NCBI GenBank assembly: GCA_018894105.1
Contig: CM032118.1
Span: 35,382,690-35,446,689 of the forward strand
DNA length: 64,000 nucleotides
Origin: Jacaranda mimosifolia
Lineage: Eukaryota; Streptophyta; Magnoliopsida; Lamiales; Bignoniaceae
Direction of reading: 5' to 3'
The position numbers were made by a program, and so were the translations under genes. How positions within the stretch are numbered: the first letter of the stretch is position 1; each line of letters opens with the position of its first letter. Below are positions 50,685-62,304 of this stretch, one piece after another. The notes beneath the pieces are model-generated. The model had not been told where the DNA came from, ran no database searches, and was given only the letters and a program-made list of their open reading frames with translations.

Positions 50685-51670
50685 TGTAACAACAAATTTC
50701 GTATCTGCAAAAATTAAAATTACAAGACAAGAATAATCGTACAAATAAAAATAAAATTAAAATCAATCAATTAACTGTGGATTCAATTTCTAATCTAATC
50801 CTCTGATTCTTCCCTTCCAAATATAATCTTGAATTTAATGAGCTCCGCAAAAAACGCCTTAAACGCCATGGATCTCCTTAAGTCAAATAACACCAATTCG
50901 AGGGCTTTGCACCTTAATCTCAAATCAAATGCTAGAAATATATGAGTTCTATGAAGAACACCTTGAACGTCGTGGATTTTCTTAAATTTGATTTAAATAA
51001 AAATAATGCCAATTTGAGGGCTTCGCACCTTAATCTCGAATCAAACATTAGAAATATATGAGTTCCGTGAAAAACGCCTTGAATGTCGTGGATCTCCGTA
51101 AATAAAATTAATGCCAATTCGAGGGTTTCGCACATTATTCTCAAATAAAACGCCAAAAATATATGAGTTCCACAAAGAATGCCTTGAACGTTGTGGATCA
51201 CCTTGAATTTACTTGAGAGAATTGCTGGGCTCCTTCAAAGTTTCTCTCATCTACTGGAATTTGTGTTGTGTCAAATGAGTTGGGACCACCCCTTTATATA
51301 GGTACTTGATGGAAGACTTCTAGATTAAGTTGAACTTTTTCAACGGTTATCTCTTTGATAAGATAATATCAAATATCAAGAGATAAGATCAGATATATTT
51401 GATTTGATAATATCAAACATCAAAAGATAATATCAACATCGAATATCTTTGATTTGATTGGTTCATAGATGTAGACACTCCATCTTTGACACTTGTCAAT
51501 GTTTGATTTGAATATAAAATAAATGCTAAATTATTAATTAAAATTAACTATTTATCTTTAGAAATCAAATTTAATAAATTCAAAATATAAATAGAAAATT
51601 TTAAATTAATAATTAACATATTATTTTACACATGTCACTTTTCTATTGGACTAAAATTAATTTTTCCACA
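50685..51670 (-). repeat. Gypsy-1 5' LTR
   Basis: TGTAACAACAAATTTC start and TTTTTCCACA end, followed by the duplication ACATA. Carries four tandem units beginning at 50840, 50944, 51060 and 51165 (104-116 bp spacing), one more than the other LTR. Confidence 0.93.
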
Positions 51671-51721
51671 ACATACATATATAAAATATAGGCCTTTAAT
51701 ATATATATATATATATATATA

Positions 51722-53959
51722 CTAGCATGTGCCCGGTGCGATGCACCAAAAAGAATTTTAATATTGAAATAATTTATTCTATAATACTATTTATTTTCCT
51801 TCATGTCATTAAACATGGATAATAATTATTTTTAGTATTTAAAGAAACAAAATCTATTACTAATTAAATGAAATAACATGAACATTTGGCACAATACAAA
51901 ATGATTACATGATAATAAATAAATAAAAAATCAAATAGGATTGAAGACAATCCCCACAAAGTATATCTACATGAATGAGGATATTAAAAATATACATCTT
52001 GCTATTTGACACTTAACAATACTTGTTTAAATTAGCCATTACAGCTTAGGGGTTGTCTGCTTTTGTTTTTAAATCCTCATTTTCTCTTTTAAAATAGAAA
52101 AACTATCAGCTTCTACATATATTTATTGAAAATATTACTTATTATTATTATTAATTTTTATTAAACATATTTTATCTTTCCTATTATCGCACCAATCAAA
52201 TTCAAATTCAAATTCGATTTCATATAACATATGTTATCATCAAAACAATTAAATATATACATATAATTTGAAAAATACGTCTTCTTAGACATAAAAATGA
52301 TAAACCATATATTTTTTCATTTCTATATCTACACTAATTATTATTTTTAGAGAAAATGTCCAACTATGAGCTGGTTTTCATTTTCAAAATTATAATTAAT
52401 TTTTTTAACTTTGACAGTGGTGAAATTGAAAATGAAAATAAAAATAAAAGCAAATTAAAGAGCCTTTATTGAAGCCAATGAACCTTTTTGGCTAGCAACG
52501 CATTGAAAATATAAAAAAGATAACTTGTATTTTCAACTTGATGTTTTGAAACTAAGAATAAAAATTAGATTAATGCCCTATTATTGTGGGAATCTTCTGA
52601 CTTCTTCCTTTCGCATTTTAACAAATCAAGATTTTATACACAAACTAAGAAGGGTCAACCCATAGATTAGTTTGAGCAAAAAATTATTGTGTTTGTTTGT
52701 ATGAACACATTCCATATATAATGTCCAAAGTTATAAACTTAAAAAGTTAATAGGTGTATTTTTTATTGAAATGACCATCTCATAATTTTTTTAAATAGAT
52801 CAAAAAAGATCTAAGAATATATATTGATGTAGTATACATAATTTTTAAAAAGAGTTTGAATTATACATACTTATACATACATAATTACAAATATATGAAT
52901 ATAAAATAAAAATTAAATGACATACTTCTAAAATTATAAATACTCAAAAAGTGAAATAAAATTTGAAAATGTTAAACAAAAAAATAGATCTCATCCTATA
53001 AAATTATAAACTTAGATGAACAAAAAAAACCAAAAAGCGAATTGAAAAATAAATTACAAAATTTGACAATAAATTAATAACTTGATTCAAAAAATGAATA
53101 AAAGGATACTAAATGTATAAAAATTTAAATAAAATAAAAATTAAATGACAAAATTTACCAATAATTAAAGAGAAAAATGTACCTAATAAAAAATTAAATT
53201 AAATTAAAAATATTAAACGCAATTAATAAATCTCATAATAAATGAATTGATAGCATAAACTTAGCTGTAAGCAAAAAAGATATAGAAATTTACAAATTTA
53301 ATAACAATAGAAGCTAAATGATAGACGTTATTTAGGTTAAAGTGAAAATTATAGCATTAAAATCCAAAAAATCTATTCCATCATGTAATATACCTAAAAT
53401 AAACCAAGAAAAGAAAATAAAATCAAAAAGGTGAACAACAAAATCAAATAAACAATAAACACGTTGAATAATGAACTAAAGATGCACACAAAGAGATAGA
53501 AGAAAAAAATGCTAGAAAATAAAGAGGACACAAAGAATAGAATGAAAAAAATGCTAGAACCTGAGAATATTAATGAAATAACTTTTGAAAGACTTTGTAT
53601 ATAGTTATATTGATATAAATTAGTTATTAAAGATAACAGAAAATCATGAAAGACTTATCAAACTATAAATTTCAAATGATCAAAAAATCTTCCACATATT
53701 GAAAGTAGAGATTGAAAAGATTTTGTATATAAAATGCAATCATTTTTTGATATTAGAGGTAAATAAAGAATATTGTTCTAATCAAGAAAATGATTTCGAA
53801 AAATCATATATCTTTAAAAGGAATAAATAATATCAAATTTAATAACTAAAAATTTATTTTTAAATTTAATTAAAAAACTCAAAATTCTAATAATTCAGAA
53901 TTTGATCAAAATTGTAGAATTGTGGGTCTCACACCGTTTGCTATATGTAATAGTATAGA
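51722..53959 (-). mobile_element. Non-autonomous Helitron
   Basis: Read on the minus strand, the element begins TCTATACTATTAC (complement of 53948-53959) preceded by A, and ends in CTAG (51722-51725) followed by T, so it sits in an AT target as Helitrons do. A short hairpin (stem GGTGC / GCACC, 51735-51747) lies 9 bp before the CTAG end, the expected 3' terminator-like structure. There are no terminal inverted repeats and no target duplication. The 2.2-kb interior is very AT-rich with no Rep/helicase frame, so it would need a partner in trans. Confidence 0.82.
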
Positions 53960-53982
53960 TAGATAATATCAAATCTTATACC

Positions 53983-54722
53983 TGATGAGCGTAAAAACTG
54001 TATGTCATTAGATTGTGACAGAATCTGGGTGGATCGACCTGCCTGGTCGAGTAAATAAACTCCATAGATACCAGGGCTGAGTCTTGCAACTATGAGCAAA
54101 CGTCAGGCTAGCCGAGTTGCCCTTGGCTATAGCACTCCGACGCTCAAGTCAACATGGGAATGACAAGATAAGATAAGCAGCAAAGTGAGGGCTTTGTAGT
54201 ATAGAATGACATATCTTTAATAAAGCTGGAAATAGGGTATTTATAGCCTTCCCTAGGTGAGGAATTTGTCTGAGATGCCCTTAGCATGCAGAAAGGGTTC
54301 TTGTCCTTGCATGAGGGGCTCTAGGTTCTCCTATTCATGTACTATTCCACGTGGCTTCATCTCCAGCATTTAGCGCGGCAGTATGGCCGGTACTGGGGTG
54401 GCACGTGCCATTAATGCAGAGGCATGCTGCATGTTAGTGCATTTAATGTGGTAGATAAGGGATTCCGCCGTGAGTCAACCTCAGGGTGAGGTTGCCGGCC
54501 AGTGGAAGAGGCAGTCGAACACTCTGTTCGAATGAGCCGAGCGTTTGCATTTGGCTCGTGGCCTAGTCAAAAAACATCAGCGCTACTCAGTGTGCCATAG
54601 GAAAAGTGTGAGAGGTCGACTAAGGTCGATAACGTGATTAGGCTTCGAGGACGAGATAGGCTTGATGATATGCTGTTGAGTCGATAGTTTTTAGGCTGGG
54701 CCTATTGGGCCATCCCATATCA
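53983..54722 (-). repeat. Gypsy-2 3' LTR
   Basis: TGATGAGCGTAAAAACTG at the left edge recurs as TGATGAGGGTAAAAACTG at 63957, fixing that edge. The right edge CCATCCCATATCA at 54722 is the complement of TGATATGGGATGG, identical to the start of the solo LTR at 29864. Length 740 bp. Confidence 0.9.
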
Positions 54723-54740
54723 TGAGTCCCCCCTACTTCC
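54723..54740 (-). other. Gypsy-2 polypurine tract
   Basis: The minus strand reads GGAAGTAGGGGGGACTCA directly before the 3' LTR, a normal plus-strand primer. Confidence 0.75.
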
Positions 54741-54941
54741 AAATTTTGAACGAGATGGTCGACGAGAAGGATTGGGGAGTACTTTGTTGCGAAGATATGA
54801 GGACCAGTCGATGAGGATTTCTTTTTAAAAATTGACCTGGGTTTAGCGCATTTAATGTGCCGGTTACATCACGCCATGCAGAGTGCCAAATGACAGTTAC
54901 GCCATTATTACAGACGCTTGGGGTTCCCACGCTTGGATGTT

Positions 54942-54950
54942 TATAAATAG
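54942..54950 (+). promoter_or_regulatory. TATA box candidate for the Gypsy-2 antisense gene
   Basis: TATAAATAG on the plus strand, 220 bp inside the LTR and 165 bp upstream of the first long-frame ATG (55107). It is followed by pyrimidine-rich sequence. Together with the antisense frame it suggests a dedicated promoter; activity is inferred. Confidence 0.6.
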
Positions 54951-55106
54951 GCACAGTTAAAGTCTTCATTTTTACTTTTACCACTCTGCATTTGGTCGAA
55001 TTCTAAGCCAACTGCCTTTCCTGCAATTGTTTTGTACCCTAGACTTTGTCAAAACCATGTAAGTCCTTTCTTCAGTTTTTATTTAAGATCCTCCTTTATT
55101 TAAGAA

Positions 55107-57488
55107 ATGCAGCGCTTATATGATTCTGAGGGTTCAAGAGGGGGATAGTGAGGCCATTTATTCTGATCGGGAAGGGGGATCGACAAATAAGTCGAGTAAC
55201 TAGTTGAGTGATAGCTCGAGCTCCAGCAGTTCGAGTAGCAATCGCGCTGCTAAAGGGGGTGGTGCTAGGCCAAACTAGGTCCCAGCGTCGCATGGTCGAC
55301 TATTCAGAGATAGTGTCTACAATAACTCATAACTCCTGTTGATCTGGCACGTATTAGGTAGCATACCATGTCCCCGTGGAGTATGAGCTCATAGTACCTG
55401 GACCTTCTGATAAAATGCATCGACCTCTGTTAGGATGCATAACCGTGTTCAAGGAGACTTTTCGATGTGGCCTTAGGTTTCCCTTAGCTGGACCTATTGT
55501 TGAGCTACTAAGGGGTTTAGAAGTATGCATAATACAACTGTTGCCAAATTGCTTTTCTATGATATATAGTTTTGCGGTCTTAATGCACATATTCAACCAG
55601 CCATCCTCTTTCACAAATTTTTCAGAAGTCGGGTAGCACCTACGAGTCAGGTTTTTATTACCTCAATGCTCGACCCCGCCAAAAATTCTTGTCACCCTAG
55701 CCTCCTCCTACTACTAGGAATGGAAAAAATATTATCTATATGTTCGAGTGGTTGAGGGCTTTAATATTTCAATGAGGTGGTGGATAGGGCATGTCGAGAT
55801 GTCGGGCAATTTAACTCCGACCTGGCCCAATACATTCATCCAGAACTTGGTCGAGTTTGGTTAAGTGGAGGCCTAGGTATTTATCGAGGAAAGGAGTTTG
55901 GTGTTAGCTGGCTTATCGCCAGCTCAACTAGACTGCCAGCAATGATCTACTAGGTTGCTAGTGCTGTCGATTCTTGATTGGTTTGTTTACTTGTATTCAT
56001 CTTTCTATTTAACTTTGATATTTTGTTATTTGCTTTGTTGGCAGATCGAGATGAGATCATGAACCGTTCGCGATTAGAAGCTTTGGCTAGGGCCCAGAGG
56101 AATAAGCAGCATCGTTAAGATGCAGCGGCTCGATGCGGGGCTGTTCTAGTCGTGGTGGTGCAGCATGAGGCGATGATGTCGTCGCCATCGCCTACTCAGT
56201 CGCCAGCTCGACCTGTGGCGATGATCGGGAGAAGCCCTGCTGGTCGAGGCAAGAGGCTAGAGGTTGAGCAGGCCGGACCTGCTCCCAAGAGAATTGCTAC
56301 CAAGAATGGCAGAAGGAAAGCTGTGGGGTCGGGTCAACCCTTTGGATATGATATGTTCGAGTGGCGCAGGGACGACATGATATTCTACTTATCGAAACTA
56401 CCATTACCCCAGTTTGGGATGGAGTCGAGTATGGTTGTGCACAACTCGTACTCTATGGAAATAGCGGGGTTGATCGGGGCTACTCCTTTAAAGGTAATGA
56501 TAGCTGGACTGTTCACATCCGATAAGAAGAAACTCATAGAGCTGCTCTAAGATACTATACTCAGAGCTTTAGCTCACTCAAACACAGTAAGGGTCTAGTC
56601 GATAAGTTTGTCTCGTTGAATTTTATTTGCTAGTCAAGCACTCTTCGTTCATCGTGCATTTTTATTTTTCAGGTGAGCCAATTAGGCTATCATTTTTATA
56701 GGAGATCGGGTCTGGCTGTGGCAAACCATGAACACCTGTAGGAGGGCGAAGATTTGGAGACGCTAAAGGCTCAGCTTGAGTCTTCACAAATGAGGGTCGA
56801 GGAGCTCAACGGCCAGCTCCAAGTGAAAGATAGTTAGCTGGTTGCTGCTATTATGAAAAAGACGAGGATGGATAAGCTGCTGAATCAAGCCAGAGTGGAC
56901 ACACAGTGTGGCTATGAGTCCGATCGGATAACCGGGCATAATGCAGCGATTCAAGAAGCTCAAGCAAGATTCTGCATGAAGCTGCATTTGATGCATCGAA
57001 AAACTGTGTAGTAGTTCATGCTATGCTCGGCATTCTAGGATGCAAGCATTGTCTTCTCTTTAGATGAAGCCAAGAGCTCGTTTGACAAAGCGATTAAACA
57101 CTTGGAGTATTTAGGCTATGCTTTTCAAGTAGAGGATAAAGATCGCATTAGCCCCATCCTGGAGGAACAGCTACAAATGTATCCTGAGCTCGATGAGGCC
57201 GATGCTAAAGAGGGAGCTGTGGAGACTCCTATAGTTGAGGGAGCCGTAGAGGATCCTCCTGTTGAGCCCTTGACTAAGGCGTAGAAAAAGGCGGCTGAGG
57301 TGGCCAAGAAGTTGGCTGAGGTGGTAAAGGAGTTTACTTTTATGAATGACTTTGCATTCAAGATTCAAGACGGAATGGTCGACGCCGCTGAGTATCTTTC
57401 ACTGCTTGGGGGTGATTTCTTGGTCGATGAGGCCAGGCCTTCTCGGCCAGCGACTGCTGCTGTTCCTCTTGCTACCGTGGTGCCCTAG
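55107..57488 (+). pseudogene. Antisense PF04195-like protein of Gypsy-2 ('putative gypsy type transposon')
   Basis: The start at 55107 gives an acidic, Ser-rich N-terminus (MQRLYDSEGSRGGDSEAIYS). At 55361-55600 the frame reads YHVPVEYELIVPGPSDKMH, CGLRFPLAGPIVELLRGL and LLPNCFSMIYSFAVLMHIF, the conserved core of the family annotated in plants as putative gypsy-type transposon proteins (PF04195). Further exons: a basic segment (GRGKRLEVEQAGPAPKRIATK) in 56152-56550, then after a likely intron a charged coiled-coil stretch (KAQLESSQMRVEELNGQLQVKD) and an acidic tail to 57488. In-frame stops at about 55195, 55275, 56117 and 56548, and one frame change near 55640, show decay. The function is unknown; no enzymatic motif was recognised. 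Confidence 0.75.
56587..56672 (+). other. Likely spliceosomal intron in the antisense gene
   Basis: GTAAGG at 56587 and a T-rich tract ending TTTTTCAG at 56672 bracket 86 bp. Joining the flanking exons keeps the frame in phase 0 (..LRALAHSNT then VSQLGYHFYRRSGLA). A second 3' splice-like site (TTTGTTGGCAG) ends at 56044, just before DEIMNRSRLEALARAQ; its 5' partner near 55981 (GTTTGT) is less certain. Confidence 0.6.
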
Positions 57489-58022
57489 CATGGAGTGCAT
57501 AGCCCTGTGGTAGTTCCCATCCCCTCGAGCGATGAACTCAGCTAGGCCATTGAAGAGGGCGCTCGAGCTGCACATACTGAGGGTGCAGGGTTGAGCAATC
57601 GTTGAACTCCTTGCATGGCGTTGTTTTTTCGATTATCATTTCATGTATTTTTTATCTTTGCTTTTGAAGGCTATAATTGAAAACTTCTTAATGAAATGAA
57701 ATATTGCTTATTGCTTGTCGACATATATTAATCTTTGCTTTGTTTTTAACACTTTGGTTTCTATCGAATGTTAATTGTTGATGAGTAAATAATTCGATCT
57801 AACACAGTGTGACACTAACAATAATAGAATTTATCCAAGATACTCATTGACTTTTGGTGTTGATTTTGTGCTATCATATTTCGCTAGAACGAACGTCTTT
57901 GTCGAACGAATCATATTAGCTTAATGCATCACACTGAGTAGGTTTCGACGACAGGGTCGAGTTTTTATTTATTATTTTTTTGATTTGGATTGTACGTCTT
58001 TAGTTTGGCGGGTGAAGCCTGT

Positions 58023-58370
58023 TTGGCCGACTTTGAGGTCGACTGTAAACAATCGATTCGTTTATTATCTTGGCTGAAAAGCCTTGACTTAGCGGCTCAA
58101 AACCAGCTTGGTCGACATAAGGGTCAATTGTAAATGATCGACTCATTTACTATCTCGGCTAAAAAGCTTTGACTTGGCAGCTCGAAGCTAACTTGGTCAA
58201 CTTCGAGGTCGACTGTGAACGATCAACTCGTTTACTATCTTGGCTGAAAAGCATTGACTTGGTGGCTCGAAGCTAGCTTGGCCAACTTCGAGGTCGATTG
58301 TAAATGATTAACGTGCTTAATATCTGAGCTGAAAAGCCTTGAATTGGTGGCTTGAAGCCAACATGGTCGA
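58023..58370. repeat. 85-bp tandem array in Gypsy-2
   Basis: Four full copies of a unit starting TTGGYCRAC and containing GAGGTCGACTG, CTATCTTGGCTGAAAAGC and TTGACTTGG..GCTCGAAGC. Unit starts are at 58023, 58109, 58193, 58279 and 58363, a spacing of 84-86 bp. It sits between the antisense gene end (57488) and the integrase end (about 58560). Confidence 0.92.
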
Positions 58371-58559
58371 TTCCCCGGTCGACTCTGTGGTCATGGAAGC
58401 AGATATTTGTAGAAATGTCGAAAATTGCATTTTCATGAGGTAATACAACGGAGATCAATAGTCTCTTTATACATAGAACTTTTTTAAATTTATAGCATTC
58501 CAAGGTCATGGTAGTTCATTGTCGTGCAAGTCCGCTAGTCAATATGCATTGTGCTTTGA

Positions 58560-59420
58560 CACATTGACTACGGAATAAGGCCCCTCCTATTTTGGCTCGA
58601 GTTTTCCTATGTTCATTGACACTTCAACTTTATTGATGATGAGGTCTCTGACTTTGAAGCTACATGGTCAAACTGCTTTATTGTAATGTTCTGTCATTTT
58701 TTACCTGTATCGTTGCATCGTGTTGTAAGCTTCGTGTCTTAGCTCGTCAATGGTATCCAGGTCGAGTGCCTTTTCGGACACGTTTCTGAGTGTGTTATAA
58801 TAGATCACTTGAGCCATGTGTTGTATCAGCTCGGATGGGATAACTACTTTAGAGTCATATACCAAACTGTAAGGGCTGTGGCCCGTAGCTATTTGAAGGG
58901 TCATTCTGTATGCCCACAGTACCTCGGGGAGATCGTCCGCCCAACTTGTTCCTATTTTTTCTAGATGAGCTTTGAGGTGGTCAAGGACAGTTCTGTTAGT
59001 GACCTCTATCTGGCCATTAGCTTGGGGGTTTCTGGCTGAAGTAAAGTATTGGCAGATCCCCAGAGCCTTGCACTAGTTTCTTGTGATCTTGCTTTGGAAT
59101 TGGGTTCTATTATCTGAGATTAGAACCTTGGGTAAACCAAAGCGACAGATTATGTTCTTCCAAATGAAACTCTTGATGGCCACGTTAGTTATTTTTGGGA
59201 CTGCTTTTGCCTCAACCCACTTAGTAAAGTATTCGACTGTAATAATGATAAATTTTCATTGGCCTAATGTTTTTGGTAAAGAACCAACTATGTCGATCCC
59301 CCATTAGTCGAATGGCCACATGATCTGGACATTTACCATCGATACTGAAGGTTGGTGCAACGTGTTTGAGTGGAGCTGGCAGGATGGACATCTTCTAGCA
59401 AAGTCAACAGAGTCTTTTAA
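58560..59420 (-). pseudogene. Gypsy-2 integrase (broken)
   Basis: By my minus-strand reading: CPSCQLHSNTLHQPS (zinc finger cysteines), WGIDIVGSLPK (first Asp), YFTKWVEAKAV, SDNRTQFQSK (second Asp), NPQANGQIEVTNRT (Glu), then WADDLPEVLWAYRMT and TGHSPYSLVYDSKVVIP in the frame at 58701-58904. All three catalytic acids of the DDE triad are present, but stops at several points break the frame. The C-terminal end near 58560 is ragged. Confidence 0.85.
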
Positions 59421-59824
59421 CAGTGTGGGTTAGAATGCCTGCATGGATGCCGTGAAGAACCTCACTAGCTTGATCGGGTACTAAGCATTTCAGGGGTGGT
59501 CCCGATATCGACTCCTATAGAGCTATCCATGCTCATCGAGGGCAAATTTATCTACTTGACCTCTGAGCTTGTGCACCTCATTTTGTCCCCAGGGACTGTC
59601 CTTTAGCTTAAGTAGAACTTGATTAGGTCTTGCCAAGAGGGAGGAGTTTCTTCAATGCTCCCTACCAAATTCTGGTCGTGCGTATTTATGGAGGGATTGC
59701 TGGCAACCAAAAACATTATGGTAATTTCTTTGGTCCCTCTCGAAGAGCTTGCAAACTTGGAGAGGGCGTTAGCCTGCTTGTTTTCTGATTGGGGTACCTA
59801 GCTGAGGGTGAAGCTCTTGAACAA

Positions 59825-60245
59825 CTATTGCAATTTTTTCACCTCGGCCAGGTACTGATTCATCTTAGTTTCCTTGGCCTCAAAGTTTCCTTCAACCTGC
59901 TCTGCGACCAACTGGGAATCGATTATTGCCACTAGCTGCTCGATGCCACGAGTTGCTGTTGTTGGTGACTGAAAAGTCGAGTTTGATAGCAAAATAATAT
60001 TCCTCCTTGAGTGAGGAGCGGAGTGAGACACCAATTCCACCTTCTGATGTAGTTGTTGATCCATCGACGTGTAAAGTCCATACAGAGGAGTTTTGGTCAT
60101 GTTGTTCAGGGAGGTCGAGTCTCTCGGTGAGAAAATTGGCTAGATGTGCTTTGATGGCCGTCTGAGGTTGAAATGTGATGTCAAATTTGCCAAGCTCAAT
60201 GGTCCACTTAGTCAGTCTTCCCGATGTATTTGGCTTCGACGGCAC
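59825..60245 (-). pseudogene. Gypsy-2 additional (archaeal-type) RNase H
   Basis: Reads GRLTKWTIELGKFDITFQPQ, then HVDGSTTTSEGGIGV (first catalytic Asp) and IKLDFSVTNNSNSW, where relatives have a Glu in a TNNEAEY-like word, so this region is frame-damaged. It continues in another frame with SQLVAEQVEGNFEAKETKM. The position between RT-RNase H and integrase is diagnostic of the Tat lineage. Confidence 0.8.
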
Positions 60246-60277
60246 ATATTTTAACGGCTAATTTTTCAACACTGTCA

Positions 60278-61450
60278 TCACATGAGACTAGAAGTAAGGT
60301 CATAGATTCCATGCCGTGGTAACCAAGGCGAGGGCAAACTTCTCGATCTCAAGGTAAAATTATGTTCAGGCCCTTGAAGCGCTTTACTGTAGTAGACAGG
60401 CCGATGAGTTTTATCTCTCGTCAAGACCAAGATTGAGCTGATCAAGGCGGTGGACACGGCTAGGTAAAAGTGCAGAACTTCTCCCAGCTCAGGTTTGGCG
60501 AGCATAGGTGGCGAGGAGATGTATTGCTTGAGATCGACCAGAGCCTAGTTGCACTGTTTCATCCATTGGAATCCCAATTTTTTCGCTTTCCTGAGTATTT
60601 TGAAAAAGGTAGACTTTTGTCGACTAATCGTGTAATGAATCTGCCAAGAGCTATTATCCTACCAACCAGGCTCTGTATGTCTTGGACTATTCGGGGCGGG
60701 GCGATGTCCAAAGCAGCCTGGATCTTCTGTGGGTTCGCTTCGATCTCCCTTTGACTAACCATGTAAACCAGGAACTTGTCTCATGGATCCTCGAAGGTAC
60801 ACTTGTTGGGGTTGAGTTTTATATCGAATGCCCACAACATGAAGAAGGTATGGTCGAGGTCGATTAGGTAACTCTCAGCTTTTTCTGTCTTGATGATCAT
60901 GTCATCGACGTAAACCTCCATAGACTTTCCTATCTCGTTCTTGAACATGAAATTGACTAATCTCTGATAGGTTGCTCCTGCATTTTTGAGCCCAAAAGGC
61001 ATGACTAAGAAACAGTATATCCTATTGGAGACGACGAAGGAGGTCATGTCCCTGTCTTCTGGTGCCATGGATATTTGATAATAGCATTGAAAGGCATCCA
61101 TCATGCTCAACAATTCACAACCAACAGTAGAATCCACTAGTAAATTTATGCGATGATGGGGGTAAGGATCTTTAGGGCAAGCTTTATTCAAGTCGGTAAA
61201 ATCATTACATATACGCCATTTCCCCTCATTATTGGGGACGAGTACAACATTGCAAAGCTAAGAGGGATATTGAATTTATACAATATATCCTACTTCTAAG
61301 AGTTTATTGACCTCCTCTTCGATGATCTGGGATCTCTCAGCATTGAAGTCCTCGTATTCTGCTTCACTGGCTTGTACAAAGGGTCTACATTGAGGCGATG
61401 GAAAATGATACTAGGGTCGATTCCCTAGAGGTCTAAAGCTTTCCATGCGA
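60278..61450 (-). pseudogene. Gypsy-2 reverse transcriptase and RNase H
   Basis: The main RT frame 60781-61191 reads MNKACPKDPYPHHRINLLVD, SMMDAFQCYYQISM (catalytic Asp), FVVSNRIYCFLVMPFGLKNA, GATYQRLVNFMF and VYVDDMIIKT (YVDD). The thumb and RNase H follow in other frames (60559-60762: IVQDIQSLVGRIIALGRFI; 60278-60505: DKTHRPVYYSKALQGPE). The N-terminal part of RT (61200-61450) is fragmentary. Confidence 0.88.
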
Positions 61451-61547
61451 ACACATCAATATTTCTACAAAGAAAGTCGACCATAAGACACTCCATACAG
61501 TAGCCCATATTGCTTCAGATCTGAGTGGTCTTATCGGGGTTTCCAAG

Positions 61548-62114
61548 CTACAACTCGATTGTTTTGAACTCCCAGAGGGGCTCAACCCTAGTGTTCCCTA
61601 GCTTGCGCTTCTTGCTCGTCTTCCCTTCCTCAGGTTTTGCTACAGGGGCATCTCGCGAGGGCTTCAACTGGGGTTGGTTCTTTTGCTCGCTGGCTTCGAC
61701 CGAAATGGTGTAACAACACCATACTTTCTTTATGTTGCATAAAAGCTTGTCTGTGCCTGCTGGGGTCTGGAATTTGATTTTCATGTGGTATGTTGAGACA
61801 ATGGTCCGAATGTCATTTAGGGCTGGTCGATCAATAATAACATTGTAGGCAAATAGAGCGTTAATGACCAGGTAATTTATCATAAGGGTTTTACTACGGG
61901 GGGCTCTCCCAAACGATGTGGATAGGCTGATGGATCCTTCCGGAATGATTTCTAATCCCCCGAATCTGACCAGCGGCGTATGAATTGGCTCAAATTTTAA
62001 CTGCCCCAAATTTATTCTTTTTAAAGTTGATAAGAATATGATGTTCGCGGAGCTGCCATTGTCGATCGGGACCTTTCTTACTTCAAAATTGGCTATTTCA
62101 ATTGTTACATTCAT
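61548..62114 (-). pseudogene. Gypsy-2 protease
   Basis: A 188-residue open frame: FEVRKVPIDNGSSANIIF carries the retropepsin Asp (DNGS in place of DTG/DSG), followed by SLSTSFGRAPRSKTLMINYLV and FAYNVIIDRPALNDI, the conserved C-terminal part (relatives have YNxILGRP). It ends in a basic Lys/Glu linker to RT. This is the longest continuous frame of the element. Confidence 0.82.
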
Positions 62115-62304
62115 GAGGCAGCCTATCTTGCGGTCAACCCCTTTGTTCTAGAGGTGGTCGGGGTCAGCTTCAGTGAAGGAAATCGGCTTTGCGCTGGTTG
62201 AGAGCTGGAAAATTATCTCGACCTGGGTTAATTTGTTCGATTCCAGTCATCGCTGGGTCTGTCTTCTAGCGAACTTCGAGTCCTCTCCAGTGGGACCTCT
62301 GCAA

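Larger units (their letters stand above)
38463..51670 (-). mobile_element. Gypsy-1: complete, inactive Tat-like Ty3/gypsy retrotransposon
   Basis: A 13.2-kb element with two LTRs (38463-39340 and 50685-51670) beginning TGTAAC and ending CACA, flanked by the 5-bp duplication ACATA (38458-38462 and 51671-51675). Minus-strand order is gag, protease, RT, RNase H, a second RNase H, integrase; that order is Ty3/gypsy, and the extra RNase H is a hallmark of the Tat lineage. Downstream of integrase a separate plus-strand gene region (40242-43104) encodes a plant mobile domain-like protein. All genes contain stops or frameshifts. A primer-binding site and a polypurine tract are visible next to the LTRs. 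Confidence 0.93.

Noticed and set aside
60470..60754. Plus-strand frame over the Gypsy-2 RT/RNase H region
   Set aside because: Antisense shadow of RT-RNase H on the minus strand; unlike the real antisense gene it lies over conserved pol motifs.
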